From DAOTYH01 sp034435015 (lineage in GTDB: Bacteria; Chloroflexota; Anaerolineae; Aggregatilineales; UBA3940): a stretch of 26,629 bases of DNA. Positions 1 through 7,812 of the stretch are shown here, one piece after another. Within the stretch, counting starts at the first letter, position 1. Every line of letters starts with the position of its first letter. The notes below the pieces were generated by a model that saw only the letters and a program-made list of their open reading frames with translations, had not been told where the DNA came from and did not search any database. Made by a program: the position numbers and the translations under genes. The stretch lies in NCBI GenBank assembly GCA_034435015.1, contig DAOTYH010000068.1:1-26629 (forward strand). Reading direction: 5' to 3'.

Positions 1-1209
1 GTGGCGACCCTCCAACCGACGCTGACGCCTTCCCCTGCTCCGACGGCCTCCCCCACCCCCATTCCGCTGGCAGATACCCTGTCGGATGTTTCCTACCGCC
101 TGCCGCTGGTTATCCAGCACGTCACCGACACGAGCGCAACGTTGTTCTTCGAATTGGACAGGCCGGCAGACGGGAAGTTGATCTACTGGCCTGCCGCCCC
201 GGACACGGGCGGGCAGATGCAGGTTGACTTCACATCGGAGACTGCCCGCCATCAGATCACGCTGAGCGGCCTGCTGCCGGACACAGATTACGAGGTTGAA
301 GCGGCGCTGATGAGGGAAGACGGCCTCTTTCAGCAACCCGGCTTCATGGGACAGCCATGGGGGCCGATCCGCTTTCACACCACATCCGGCCAGCGGCCAC
401 TGCGGATCGGCGTGATCGGCGATGCCGGCTTCGGTGATCAGGTGACTTATGCGCTGGCTGAGGAGATGGCCGGCTACGACCTCGACTTTGTGCTTCACAC
501 GGGCGATGTGGTGTACCGCATCGGCGAAAATGCCGGCCCGTATGAGGCCTACGCCCTGAAGTGGTATCTGCCTTTTGCGCCGCTTTTGCGGCAGATGCCG
601 GTTTACACGGTCGTGGGCAACCATGATGTCGAACCCGCCGCCCTGTGGCAGGGAAGCCCCTTTTATTATCAGGTCTTCCCGCCCTTCACAGACCCCCGTT
701 TTGACCCATCAGACAACGAGGGGCGCAACCAGTGGTATGCTTTTGCCTACGGGGATGTGCAGTTTGTCCTGCTGGACACGCAGACCTTCTTCGGGGAGGG
801 AGGCCGGGCCGAACAGGACGCATGGCTTCGGGAGCGCCTGTCCGACCCGCGTTTCGCTCTGACTATTCCGGTCTTCCATGTGCCGCCTTACACCAGCGGG
901 CTACACGGTTCAGACGGGCTGGCTGTGCGCTCGATATGGTGTCCGCAGTTCGTAGAGGCGGGAGTGCCGCTGGTGCTGTCAGGACATGACCACAATTACG
1001 AGCGCCTGATTGCAGACGGCGTGACCTATATTGTCAGCGGCGGCGGATCGGCAGTGCTGTACAGCCTGACCGCCCCCCTGCCAGAAAGTCAGTTCTTTGC
1101 CAAAGAACATCACTTTGTGTTACTGGAGATCACCGACGATCGGATCGAGCTACAGGCCATTGCGCTGGGGGGGCAGGTCATTGATCGGGCTGTTCTGACG
1201 CTCCGTTAG
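1..1209 (+). CDS. Purple acid phosphatase-like metallophosphoesterase, 5' end outside window
   Basis: This is a secreted or surface phosphomonoesterase/phosphodiesterase of the purple acid phosphatase type. All five metal-site motifs are visible: D141-x-G143, GDVVY at 168-172, GNHD at 206-209, a His in VFH293, and GHDH at 328-331. They are preceded by a beta-rich, Fn3-like domain (about residues 30-128) of the kind that precedes the catalytic domain in purple acid phosphatases. The first 22 residues are a Pro/Thr/Ser-rich linker, typical of sequence just after a signal peptide or lipid anchor. The frame is open to base 1, so the GTG there is probably not the true start and an export signal lies upstream. 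The gene converges on the lipoprotein gene at 1249. The class assignment is firm; the substrate is unknown. Confidence 0.85.
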   Translation: MATLQPTLTPSPAPTASPTPIPLADTLSDVSYRLPLVIQHVTDTSATLFFELDRPADGKLIYWPAAPDTGGQMQVDFTSETARHQITLSGLLPDTDYEVEAALMREDGLFQQPGFMGQPWGPIRFHTTSGQRPLRIGVIGDAGFGDQVTYALAEEMAGYDLDFVLHTGDVVYRIGENAGPYEAYALKWYLPFAPLLRQMPVYTVVGNHDVEPAALWQGSPFYYQVFPPFTDPRFDPSDNEGRNQWYAFAYGDVQFVLLDTQTFFGEGGRAEQDAWLRERLSDPRFALTIPVFHVPPYTSGLHGSDGLAVRSIWCPQFVEAGVPLVLSGHDHNYERLIADGVTYIVSGGGSAVLYSLTAPLPESQFFAKEHHFVLLEITDDRIELQAIALGGQVIDRAVLTLR

Positions 1210-1211
1210 CA

Positions 1212-1238
1212 CGAGGGGGGCAGAGGACGCCCCCCTCG
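1212..1238. terminator. Hairpin between convergent genes, likely bidirectional terminator
   Basis: A perfect 10-bp stem (CGAGGGGGGC with GCCCCCCTCG) has a 7-nt loop. It sits 2 nt after the phosphoesterase stop and 10 nt past the stop of the opposing lipoprotein gene. There is no strong T-run on either side. The position between two convergent genes is the main support. Confidence 0.65.
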
Positions 1239-1248
1239 ATTCCTACCA

Positions 1249-2151
1249 TCAGTGATCATCCTGCTGATCATCATCCTGCGCGTGGCCGCATTCATCGCTG
1301 TTATTGTCATTGCCATGACCGTTATTGCCGCCGGGATGGCCGCCGCCGTTGCCGGGGTGATCATCGCTGTTGCCAGGATGATCATCATTCCCGCCGGCAT
1401 GAGGGTTGCCGTGGCCGGGAGGGCTGGCCCCGCCGGGCTGATGAGCAATGCCCTCCAGTTCATGCTTGATCTGCCCCCATCCCATTCCGCCTGCCTTCAT
1501 GGCAAACACGGCATCCACCGGCAGGCCGCTTTTGAGGCTCAGGCTGTAGGCCAGATCAATCTCACCGAAGCCAAAGCCGGAGCAAAACCAGCCCATGATC
1601 TCTTCATAAGGCACATCATACTGCCCGGCAAGCGCCACGCCAGCCGGATGCGGATTCGTGCCGGTGCAGATCGCCGCTCGATCATCCTCAACCGGCTCTT
1701 CGGTTGCGTCTGGTTCATCCGCAGAGGCCAGCGCCCGTTCGACCTCGCCCCAGTCCATCAGTTCGGCATAGAGAGCAAACACATCGGCAACCGGCATATC
1801 CTTTTCAGCCGCAAGGGAGTAGGCAATACTGATCTCACCGAAGCCATAGCCGGCGCAGTACCAGCCCATGATCTCCTCATAGGGAACGTCGAACTGCTCA
1901 GCCAACGCACTGCCGACCGGATGCGGTTCAGCCCCCGCGCAGTCAATGGACTCGGCAGACGCAACGGCAGGGGTTTCCTCCGGCGAAGCGGTTTCCTTTT
2001 CAGGGATGGGAGACTCTTCGGGGGCTGGTGTCTCCCCCAGCATGCCAGCCGCCGACGCTGTATCGCCAAGAACGGCAGACGTTGACTCACAGGCCGCCAG
2101 CATCAGGCCTGCCAGCACGACCGATAGGATTAAGCAACTTCTCCTGAGCAT
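1249..2151 (-). CDS. Lipoprotein with two ~70-residue repeats and His/Asp/Gly/Asn-rich tail
   Basis: This 300-residue protein starts with a lipoprotein signal: MLRRS, a hydrophobic stretch, then LAAC with the lipidated Cys at 21. The start at 2151 is chosen because GGGAGG precedes it and the signal peptide begins there; the frame stays open further upstream without such support. After an acidic, Pro-rich linker come two homologous units, residues 71-141 and 162-232. Each has C-x-G-x-x-PHP, then PYEEIMGW(Y/F)C, G(Y/F)GFGEI, AYSL and a terminal (D/G)WG motif. The last 60 residues are almost entirely Gly, His, Asp, Asn and Pro, suggesting a disordered metal-binding tail. I have seen similar repeats in Chloroflexota hypothetical proteins, but no function is known to me. 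It appears monocistronic with its own leader. Confidence 0.8.
   Translation of the reverse strand: MLRRSCLILSVVLAGLMLAACESTSAVLGDTASAAGMLGETPAPEESPIPEKETASPEETPAVASAESIDCAGAEPHPVGSALAEQFDVPYEEIMGWYCAGYGFGEISIAYSLAAEKDMPVADVFALYAELMDWGEVERALASADEPDATEEPVEDDRAAICTGTNPHPAGVALAGQYDVPYEEIMGWFCSGFGFGEIDLAYSLSLKSGLPVDAVFAMKAGGMGWGQIKHELEGIAHQPGGASPPGHGNPHAGGNDDHPGNSDDHPGNGGGHPGGNNGHGNDNNSDECGHAQDDDQQDDH
1252..1437 (-). repeat. Low-complexity His/Gly/Asp/Asn coding tract
   Basis: This codes residues 239-300 of the lipoprotein. Short units such as DDHPGN, GGHPGG and NNGHGN recur, giving repetitive GCCGG/GATCATC DNA. Such tracts vary in length between strains in other families. The His and acidic content suggests divalent metal binding (inference). 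Confidence 0.6.
1456..1941 (-). repeat. Two tandem protein-level repeats inside the lipoprotein
   Basis: Unit 1 is 1729-1941 (residues 71-141) and unit 2 is 1456-1668 (residues 162-232), separated by a 20-residue acidic linker. PYEEIMGW is identical in both units, followed by an aromatic residue and Cys. GFGEI and AYSL are also identical. The units have diverged at many other positions, so this is an old duplication. Confidence 0.8.
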
Positions 2152-2179
2152 AACAGCCTCCCCGTCTGCTAAACACCCT

Positions 2180-2205
2180 CTGCCAGACAGGCCGCTGTCC
2201 GGCAG
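2180..2205 (-). promoter_or_regulatory. Stem-loop in the 5' leader of the lipoprotein gene
   Basis: Arms CTGCC-A-GACAG and CTGTC-C-GGCAG pair with one mismatch around a GCCG tetraloop. The hairpin ends about 28 nt upstream of the ATG and does not cover the ribosome binding site. It could stabilise the mRNA or act as an attenuator. No known riboswitch fold was recognised. Confidence 0.4.
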
Positions 2206-2299
2206 GGCACAACCTGCATGAACCGCCTCGAAGCAGTCTACCTCCTTATTCCAGTGTAAAACCGTCCTGCCGAAAGAGGAATGGCCTTTAAGTCCTACA

Positions 2300-2315
2300 G
2301 CAGGCATCCGCCTGC
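2300..2315. repeat. Small inverted repeat downstream of the formate dehydrogenase operon
   Basis: GCAGGC and GCCTGC form a perfect 6-bp stem with a 4-nt loop. It lies in the 253-nt gap between the lipoprotein start and the end of the formate dehydrogenase operon. It may be a secondary terminator stem. Apart from the hairpins listed here I see no gene in this gap. Confidence 0.3.
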
Positions 2316-2350
2316 CTGACCTTTTACCAGCATACGGGATGAATCAAAGA

Positions 2351-2374
2351 GGCCCGCCCCGCGCGGGGCAGGCC
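2351..2374 (-). terminator. Terminator of the formate dehydrogenase operon
   Basis: GGCC-C-GCCCC, GCGC, GGGGC-A-GGCC forms a compact GC-rich stem with one mismatch. On the minus strand it is followed by TCTTTGATTC, a weak U-rich tract. It is 30 nt beyond the stop of the last gene of the operon. Confidence 0.55.
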
Positions 2375-2404
2375 CTCGGCTGATAACCGCTTCCCGTCAG
2401 GCCT

Positions 2405-3667
2405 TCAATGGAGGGGACAGACCCCCTTCTCAAGATGATATTCAAACTCCGCCCGGAAGTGCTGAATAGCAGAGCGCGGCGGGTTGACCAGGGCCGCTCC
2501 CATCGGGCAGAAGGTCAGGCCGTCAATGCCCCTTGTCAATTCCAGCACCGTCTCAATGTCGCCGGCGCGCCCCTGCCCCTGCTCGATGCGATCCAGAAGC
2601 TCATACAGGCGGACCGAGCCAATGCGGCAGGGCGTACAGCGCCCGCACGACTCATGAGCAAAGAACTTAGCCTGCCGCCGCGCCACTTCGACCATGCAGG
2701 TTGTCTCGTCCATCACAACGACTGCCCCTGTCCCCAGCTCACTGCCGACGGCTCTGAGCGTCTCAAAGGCCATCGGGACATCAATCTGCTCAGCGGTCAG
2801 CATAGGGGTAGAAGCGCCGCCGGGAATGACTGCCTTCAGCTTCCGCCCGCCGCGGATGCCGCCGGCATGTTCATAGATGATCTCGCGCAGAGAGACGCCC
2901 AGCGGCAGTTCATAGTTGCCGGGACGGTTGACATGGCCGCTCACAGAGAAAATCTTGGGGCCTTTGCTCTCGGCTGTGCCGATGCTGGCGAACCACTCCG
3001 GGCCGCGCTCAATGATATGGGGGACACAGGCCAGTGTCTCCACGTTCTGGACAAGGGTCGGCAGGCCAAAGAGGCCGGTCTGGGCCGGATAAGGCGGCTT
3101 GATGCGCGGCTGTCCGCGCTTGCCCTCCAGGGACTCGATCAGGGCAGTCTCTTCCCCGCAGATGTAAGCGCCGGCGCCGCGATGCACTTCCATATCAAGG
3201 CTCATGCCAGAGCCGAGAATGTCACGTCCCAGAAAGCCATGCTCATAGGCCTCAGCAATGGCCTCCACCCAGCGCCTGGCCGCGAGCGAAAGCTCCCCGC
3301 GGATGTAGACATAGGCGCGGCTGGCGCCGACCGCGTAGGCCGCGATGATGACTCCCTCAATGATCTGGTGGGGGTCGCGCTCGATGAGCATCCGATCTTT
3401 AAATGTGCCCGGTTCACCCTCATCGGCGTTGATCACTACCACCTTGGGTATGCTGGGATCGCGCGGCATGAACCCCCACTTGACGCCGGCAGGGAAGCCC
3501 GCCCCGCCGCGTCCGCGCAGGCCGGAGCGCTTGACCATGTCAATAATCTCTTCGGGGGATTTCTCCAAAGCGCGGCGTACGGCCGTATATCCGCCGTTTT
3601 CAAGGTAGGTCGTGATCTTCTCGGAGGCCGGCAGGTGGACATGGCGGGTCAGAACAGGCTCAAACAT
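2405..3667 (-). CDS. fdsB: NuoF-like NADH/FMN subunit of NAD-dependent formate dehydrogenase
   Basis: This is the diaphorase subunit, which passes electrons from the formate site through FMN to NAD+ (or the reverse). Visible motifs are the Gly-rich FMN/NADH segment GRGGAGFPAG (52-61), NADEGEPGTFKDR (80-92), a second Gly-rich stretch at GAGAYICGEET (164-174), an SLBB-like region around 240-300, and the 4Fe-4S ligands C341, C344, C347 and C387. Its 420 residues match NuoF/HoxF-core length; it has no extra N-terminal thioredoxin-like domain because that is a separate gene here. It starts 3 nt after the NuoE-like stop, with GGTGAG inside the upstream gene as its binding site, so the two are translationally linked. 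The name fdsB is by analogy with FdsABG. A role with another partner is possible but less likely given the adjacent catalytic subunit. Confidence 0.88.
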   Translation of the reverse strand: MFEPVLTRHVHLPASEKITTYLENGGYTAVRRALEKSPEEIIDMVKRSGLRGRGGAGFPAGVKWGFMPRDPSIPKVVVINADEGEPGTFKDRMLIERDPHQIIEGVIIAAYAVGASRAYVYIRGELSLAARRWVEAIAEAYEHGFLGRDILGSGMSLDMEVHRGAGAYICGEETALIESLEGKRGQPRIKPPYPAQTGLFGLPTLVQNVETLACVPHIIERGPEWFASIGTAESKGPKIFSVSGHVNRPGNYELPLGVSLREIIYEHAGGIRGGRKLKAVIPGGASTPMLTAEQIDVPMAFETLRAVGSELGTGAVVVMDETTCMVEVARRQAKFFAHESCGRCTPCRIGSVRLYELLDRIEQGQGRAGDIETVLELTRGIDGLTFCPMGAALVNPPRSAIQHFRAEFEYHLEKGVCPLH

Positions 3668-3670
3668 CTC

Positions 3671-4147
3671 TCACTCACCTTTCAGCCTTTCAAGCAGGGC
3701 ATCCATCCTGTCCGGCGTCATGTGCTCATACAGCTCATCGTTGACGCGCATGGCGGGTGCTGTGCCGCAGGAGGCCAGGCATTGCACCACTTCGAGGGTG
3801 AACTTGCCGTCAGGCGTCATCTGGCCGGGGGCGATCCCCAGCGTGCGGGCGATGTGCTCAAGGAGCGTCTCTGCGCCGTCAACAAGATAGCACGAAAGCC
3901 CCTCGCAGACTTGAATGTGATAGCGGCCCTTCGGCTCCAGCCTGAACATGGTATAGAAGCTGGCCGTTGACAGGACCTGTCCGACCGGGATATGAAGGCT
4001 GTCAGCCACCTCCTGAACAGCCTCAGGGCTGAGCCAGCCGGCCTGATCCTGAGCGGCATACAGGGCCGCCAGCAGACGGGCACGCCGCTGAGGGTCTTCA
4101 AGGGGCGGGGGGAGAGGCTTTAGGTCCTGATGGGTTAAGGTGTTCAT
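3671..4147 (-). CDS. fdsG: NuoE-like [2Fe-2S] subunit of NAD-dependent formate dehydrogenase
   Basis: This is a thioredoxin-like ferredoxin subunit of 158 residues, the usual NuoE length. The four [2Fe-2S] ligands are C81 and C86 (CEGLSC) and C123 and C127 (CLASC). The N-terminal helical region with GWLS, the SFYTMF motif (63-68) and the C-terminal P-x-x-VND segment are typical of the family. It lies 18 nt after the catalytic subunit gene and is preceded by AAGGCGG. It probably relays electrons near the flavin site of the NuoF-like partner. The name follows the FdsG analogy; family membership is certain and the partner assignment comes from context. Confidence 0.88.
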   Translation of the reverse strand: MNTLTHQDLKPLPPPLEDPQRRARLLAALYAAQDQAGWLSPEAVQEVADSLHIPVGQVLSTASFYTMFRLEPKGRYHIQVCEGLSCYLVDGAETLLEHIARTLGIAPGQMTPDGKFTLEVVQCLASCGTAPAMRVNDELYEHMTPDRMDALLERLKGE

Positions 4148-4165
4148 AGGTTATCCGCCTTTCAG

Positions 4166-6934
4166 CTAATCAGCACGCTCAACTCTGACGGCACACACCT
4201 TATATTCGGGTATCTTGGCCACCGGATCGAGGGCGGCGATGGTCAGTTCGTTGGCAGAAGCCTGCGGGAAGTGGAAGTTGGCAAATACTATGCCGGGCGG
4301 GACGCGGTCGGTCACCTGCGCCTGAGCCTCGATACGGCCGCGCCGTGAGATAACCCGGACACGCCTGCCGCCGTTCAGCCCCAGACGCGCCGCATCCTCT
4401 TCGCTGATCTCAATCAGCGGCTCAGGGTAAATATCCAGCAGGCCCTTCGAACGGCGTGACATCTGCCCGCCGTGCCAGTGATAGAGGACGCGCCCCGTAG
4501 TCAGAACCATCGGGTATTCATCGTCAGGCATCTCAGCGGGAGGGATATGTTCGACGGGGCTGAACCTCCCCAGCCCGCGTGTGAACTTCCCAATGTGCAG
4601 GATGGGGGTGCCGGGGTGATTCTCATCCTTGACCGGCCATTGGAAGGTCTCGCCGCGCTCCAGCCGGGCATGACTGACTCCAGCATAGCTGGGAGCCAGC
4701 GCGGCGATCTCATCCATGATCTGGGCGGTGTTCTCGTAATCCCAGCCGGCATAGGGAGCGGGCTTGAGGGGGCGTTTTTCGGCGGCCAGCAGACGCTTGG
4801 CCAAGTCGGCGATGATGCGCCAGTCCTCGCGGGCCTCACCGATTGGCTCGATGGCCTTGCGCACCAACTGGATACGCCGCTCGGTGTTGGTGAAAGTGCC
4901 GGTCTTCTCGGCAAACGAAACACCCGGCAAAAGGACATCGGCGTAGCGGGAGGTTTCAGAGGGGAAAAGCTCCTGCAACACCAGGAAGTCCACCTGCTCC
5001 AGGCAATGGCGCACATGGGAGGCGTCCGGGTCGCTCATCACCGGGTCCTCGCCGAGAATGTACAGGGCATGTATCCTGCCCTCCGGGATGGCGGGGATAA
5101 TCTCAGTGACAGCCATCCCGACCTTAGCCTCACTGGTTGCGCCCCATGCATCCTCAAACTTCTGGCGGGCCTCTTCGCTGGCAACCGGCTGGTAAGCGGG
5201 ATAGACGTTCGGCAGGCCGCCCAGATCACACGCGCCCTGCACATTGTTCTGACCGCGCAGGGGGTTCACTCCGCCGCCGGGGATGCCCATATTGCCCAAC
5301 AGCATCTGGAGGTTGGCCAGACTCATCACATTGTTCACACCGGTCGTGTGCTGGGTGATCCCCATCGCCCACAGCACAGCCATCGGCTTATGGGAGGCCA
5401 TCAGCTCGGCGGCCTGCTGGAGCTGTTCAACGGGCACACCGGTTATCTCAGCCGCCCTTTCGGGCGGATAGGTCATCACGACTGCCTTAAAATCCTCAAA
5501 GCCCTCCGTGCGCGAGGCAATGAATTCCTTGTCCTCCCAGCCGTTTGCGAGGATGATGTGCATCAGGCCGTTGATCAACGCAACATCCGTGCCGGGGCGG
5601 TGACGGAGGTGAAGAACGGCGAAATCGGTCAGCGGGATGCGGCGCGGGTCAGCGACAATGAGGATCGCCCCGCGCTGACGCACTGCCTGACGGATGCGCA
5701 TCCCAATAACCGGATGCTGTTCGGTTGTGTTAGAGCCAATGACAAAGAAGGCGGCGGCCTGCTCGACCACATCGTCAATGGAGTTGGACATCGCGCCTGA
5801 GCCATAGGAGATGGCCAAGCCGGCTACTGTGCTGGAGTGACACAAACGGGCGCAGTGATCAATGTTATTGGTTCGGATCACCTGACGGGCGAGCTTGTTC
5901 ATGAGGTAATTTTCTTCATTGAGGCACTTGGCAGAGGTCAAAACGCCGATGCTGTCAGGGCCGTGTGTGTCACATATGCCGCGCAGTCTGCCGGCGGTGA
6001 TGTCAAGCGCGGTTTCCCAATCCACTTCCACCCAGTCACCCAGATTGCCTTTGGGCTTCTCTGTGCCGTCCAACAGATACTGCCGCACCATCGGCTTGGT
6101 CAGCCGATCCGGATGATGGACAAAGTCCCAGCCAAAGCGCCCCTTGACACATGTCCAGCCATGATTGGCGGGGCCGTCCCACGCTGAGTCTACTTTGATG
6201 ATGCGGTTGTCCTTTACCTCAAGCACAATCTGGCAACCCACACCGCAGTAGGGACATGTAGTCTGGACTTTCTGAGTCTGCCAGGCACGCCCCTGCCCGA
6301 CCGCCATCTTGGGGTAGAGCGCCGCCGTCGGGCAGACGACTACGCACGAGCCGCAGAACTCGCAGGGGCTTTCTGCCATAGGGCCGTCAGCGCCAAAACC
6401 GATGTAAGCGTCAAAGCCGCGCTGGAAAACGTGGATAGCCTCAACGCCATTGATGTAGCGGCAGGCCCGCACACAGCGCGTACAGAGGATGCACTTGTTG
6501 CGATCAACCTGAATAAAGGGATTAGGGTCATCCACCGGATAGGCGTGCCGCCGCCCCTCAAAACGAACCTCTTTGACGCCGTACTCGTAAGCCAAATCCT
6601 GTAGCAGGCAGTCGCCTGTTGCATCGCAGGTCATGCAGTCCAGCGGATGGTCGGAGAGCAACAGCTCCAGCGTGAACTTGCGGGCTTCCACGACGCGGGG
6701 TGAGCGGGTGTGGATCACCATTCCCTCAGCCACCGGGAAGGTGCAGGCCGTTTGCAGGGCACGCTGATTTTCGATCTCGACCACACAGATACGGCAGGCC
6801 CCCTCTGGGGGCAGGGCAGGATGATCACACAGGACAGGGATTTCGATCCCAGCGGCCCGCGCCGCCTGAATGATCGTCTGGCCTGCGTCCGCCTGAATCT
6901 TTTTCCCGTCAATAGTGATATTCACCAGTGCCAT
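4166..6934 (-). CDS. fdsA: NAD-dependent formate dehydrogenase, molybdopterin catalytic subunit
   Basis: The 922-residue protein oxidises formate to CO2 at a Mo/W bis-MGD centre. Cofactor ligands read in order: [2Fe-2S] C36, C47, C50, C64; a His-Cys cluster H96, C100, C103, C109; two 4Fe-4S clusters at C148/151/154/158 and C191/194/197/201; and the MopB cluster C227/230/234/262. The Cys-His pair C365-H366 (RLCHSSTVAG) is the formate dehydrogenase signature, with Cys at the position that is selenocysteine in some homologues. The C-terminal molybdopterin dinucleotide-binding domain starts near residue 800 (TTGRVLYHWH). The NuoG-like N-terminus plus adjacent NuoE/NuoF genes define the soluble NAD-linked class. 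An electron-bifurcating variant cannot be excluded. It is first in its operon, behind a candidate promoter. Confidence 0.92.
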   Translation of the reverse strand: MALVNITIDGKKIQADAGQTIIQAARAAGIEIPVLCDHPALPPEGACRICVVEIENQRALQTACTFPVAEGMVIHTRSPRVVEARKFTLELLLSDHPLDCMTCDATGDCLLQDLAYEYGVKEVRFEGRRHAYPVDDPNPFIQVDRNKCILCTRCVRACRYINGVEAIHVFQRGFDAYIGFGADGPMAESPCEFCGSCVVVCPTAALYPKMAVGQGRAWQTQKVQTTCPYCGVGCQIVLEVKDNRIIKVDSAWDGPANHGWTCVKGRFGWDFVHHPDRLTKPMVRQYLLDGTEKPKGNLGDWVEVDWETALDITAGRLRGICDTHGPDSIGVLTSAKCLNEENYLMNKLARQVIRTNNIDHCARLCHSSTVAGLAISYGSGAMSNSIDDVVEQAAAFFVIGSNTTEQHPVIGMRIRQAVRQRGAILIVADPRRIPLTDFAVLHLRHRPGTDVALINGLMHIILANGWEDKEFIASRTEGFEDFKAVVMTYPPERAAEITGVPVEQLQQAAELMASHKPMAVLWAMGITQHTTGVNNVMSLANLQMLLGNMGIPGGGVNPLRGQNNVQGACDLGGLPNVYPAYQPVASEEARQKFEDAWGATSEAKVGMAVTEIIPAIPEGRIHALYILGEDPVMSDPDASHVRHCLEQVDFLVLQELFPSETSRYADVLLPGVSFAEKTGTFTNTERRIQLVRKAIEPIGEAREDWRIIADLAKRLLAAEKRPLKPAPYAGWDYENTAQIMDEIAALAPSYAGVSHARLERGETFQWPVKDENHPGTPILHIGKFTRGLGRFSPVEHIPPAEMPDDEYPMVLTTGRVLYHWHGGQMSRRSKGLLDIYPEPLIEISEEDAARLGLNGGRRVRVISRRGRIEAQAQVTDRVPPGIVFANFHFPQASANELTIAALDPVAKIPEYKVCAVRVERAD

Positions 6935-7008
6935 GGCCTCTTTTCCTTAACAAATCAACAATGGCTTTGCAACGGAGGTCCCCTTCGGCTTGGAAAGACT
7001 CGAAGCTC

Positions 7009-7038
7009 AGTGTATCAAACAGGGAAAACGAGCGTCAA
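7009..7038 (-). promoter_or_regulatory. Candidate sigma70-type promoter of the formate dehydrogenase operon
   Basis: On the minus strand TTGACG (7033-7038) is followed after 16 nt by GATACA, or after 18 nt by TACACT (7009-7014). The leader to the ATG is about 65-70 nt. This is a read of consensus similarity only. Confidence 0.45.
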
Positions 7039-7072
7039 TTATCAAATGTCACTTCTTGGTCACCATGTATCA
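7013..7072. promoter_or_regulatory. Three evenly spaced TATCA direct repeats in divergent promoter region
   Basis: TATCA(A/C)A begins at 7013, 7040 and 7068, spaced 27 and 28 nt apart, within the 210-nt gap between fdsA and mobA. The first copy overlaps the predicted -10 of the formate dehydrogenase promoter. This may be a multi-site operator shared by the two transcription units, but the motif is short and chance is possible. Confidence 0.3.
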
Positions 7073-7144
7073 CATGAGGGTTCAGAAGATAAAAGATATA
7101 CTCCTATCCAAGGCAACCTTTGTCCGACGAGGGAGGGAGGCAGG

Positions 7145-7747
7145 ATGAGCGGCTCGGTCAGCATCGCGATCTTGGCCGGGGGGCTAAGCTCCCGGATGGG
7201 CACGAACAAGGCCTTCGTGAAGGTGGGGGGCAAACCGATCATTGAACGAATCATCGAGCGGGTACAGGGGCTGGGCGGCGAGATCATCATTGTAGCCAAC
7301 ACCCCTGACTGGTACAGCCATCTGGGCCTGCCCATCTACCGTGACCTGATCCCCGGCAAGGCCAGCCTTGGCGGCCTGTACACCGCTATTGCCAGCACAC
7401 AAGGACAGCATACACTGGCGTTGAGCTGTGATCACCCCTTCTTGAACACGGCTCTTCTGCGCTATCTGATCGATCTGCGCGAGGGCTACGACGTGGTCGT
7501 ACCGCTCAACGCCGAAGGCTATCCGCAGAGCCTGCATGCCCTCTACAGCAAAGCCTGCCTTGAGCCGATCAAAAAACGGCTGGATGCCCATAAGCTGAAG
7601 GTGATCGGCTTCTACCCTGATGTGCGTGTGCGCGAGGTGACGCTTAGCGAGATCGAGCCGTTTGATCCGGAACACCTCAGTTTCGTCAACATCAACCGGC
7701 CCGACGATCTGGCGCAGGCCCAGCGTCTGGCGGCCCGCTGGGGATGA
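7145..7747 (+). CDS. mobA: Molybdenum cofactor guanylyltransferase MobA
   Basis: MobA transfers GMP from GTP to molybdopterin, producing the MGD form of the cofactor needed by DMSO-reductase-family enzymes such as the formate dehydrogenase next door. The nucleotide-binding loop LAGGLSSRMGTNK is at residues 10-22. The metal-site SCDHPF motif and the terminal VNINRPDDL motif, typical of MobA, are both present. Its 200 residues are normal for the family. The start at 7145 is chosen because GGGAGG precedes it; the reading frame is open further 5' across the fdsA promoter, but that part makes no sense as MobA. It is divergent from fdsA, consistent with joint control. Confidence 0.9.
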   Translation: MSGSVSIAILAGGLSSRMGTNKAFVKVGGKPIIERIIERVQGLGGEIIIVANTPDWYSHLGLPIYRDLIPGKASLGGLYTAIASTQGQHTLALSCDHPFLNTALLRYLIDLREGYDVVVPLNAEGYPQSLHALYSKACLEPIKKRLDAHKLKVIGFYPDVRVREVTLSEIEPFDPEHLSFVNINRPDDLAQAQRLAARWG

Positions 7748-7755
7748 ACCATCAG

Positions 7756-7807
7756 GCCGCCGCGCCGGAAGCGCCCCACGGTGAGTGATCGCCTCCGGCA
7801 CGGCGGC
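7756..7807. terminator. Long 18-bp hairpin between convergent mobA and nucleotidyltransferase genes
   Basis: Arms 7756-7773 and 7790-7807 pair over 18 positions with two G-U-type mismatches and a 16-nt loop. It begins 8 nt after the mobA stop. No T-run follows. Its size and placement fit a bidirectional terminator or an mRNA-stabilising element. Confidence 0.6.
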
Positions 7808-7812
7808 TGTCT

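Noticed and set aside
2152..2307. Longer N-terminus for the repeat lipoprotein starting at 2307
   Set aside because: It would bury the lipoprotein signal 52 residues inside the protein and would run through the leader hairpin; the start at 2151 has a good binding site.
2408..3970. Long open frame (520 codons) on the plus strand opposite the NuoF- and NuoE-like genes
   Set aside because: It is a shadow of GC-rich coding on the minus strand, spans two real genes, has no domain sense and no initiation signal. The same applies to plus-strand frames at 4472-5800 and 11575-12741.
7013..7072. TATCA repeats as a CRISPR array
   Set aside because: The shared units are only 5-7 nt and there are three of them; spacing fits operator sites, not CRISPR.
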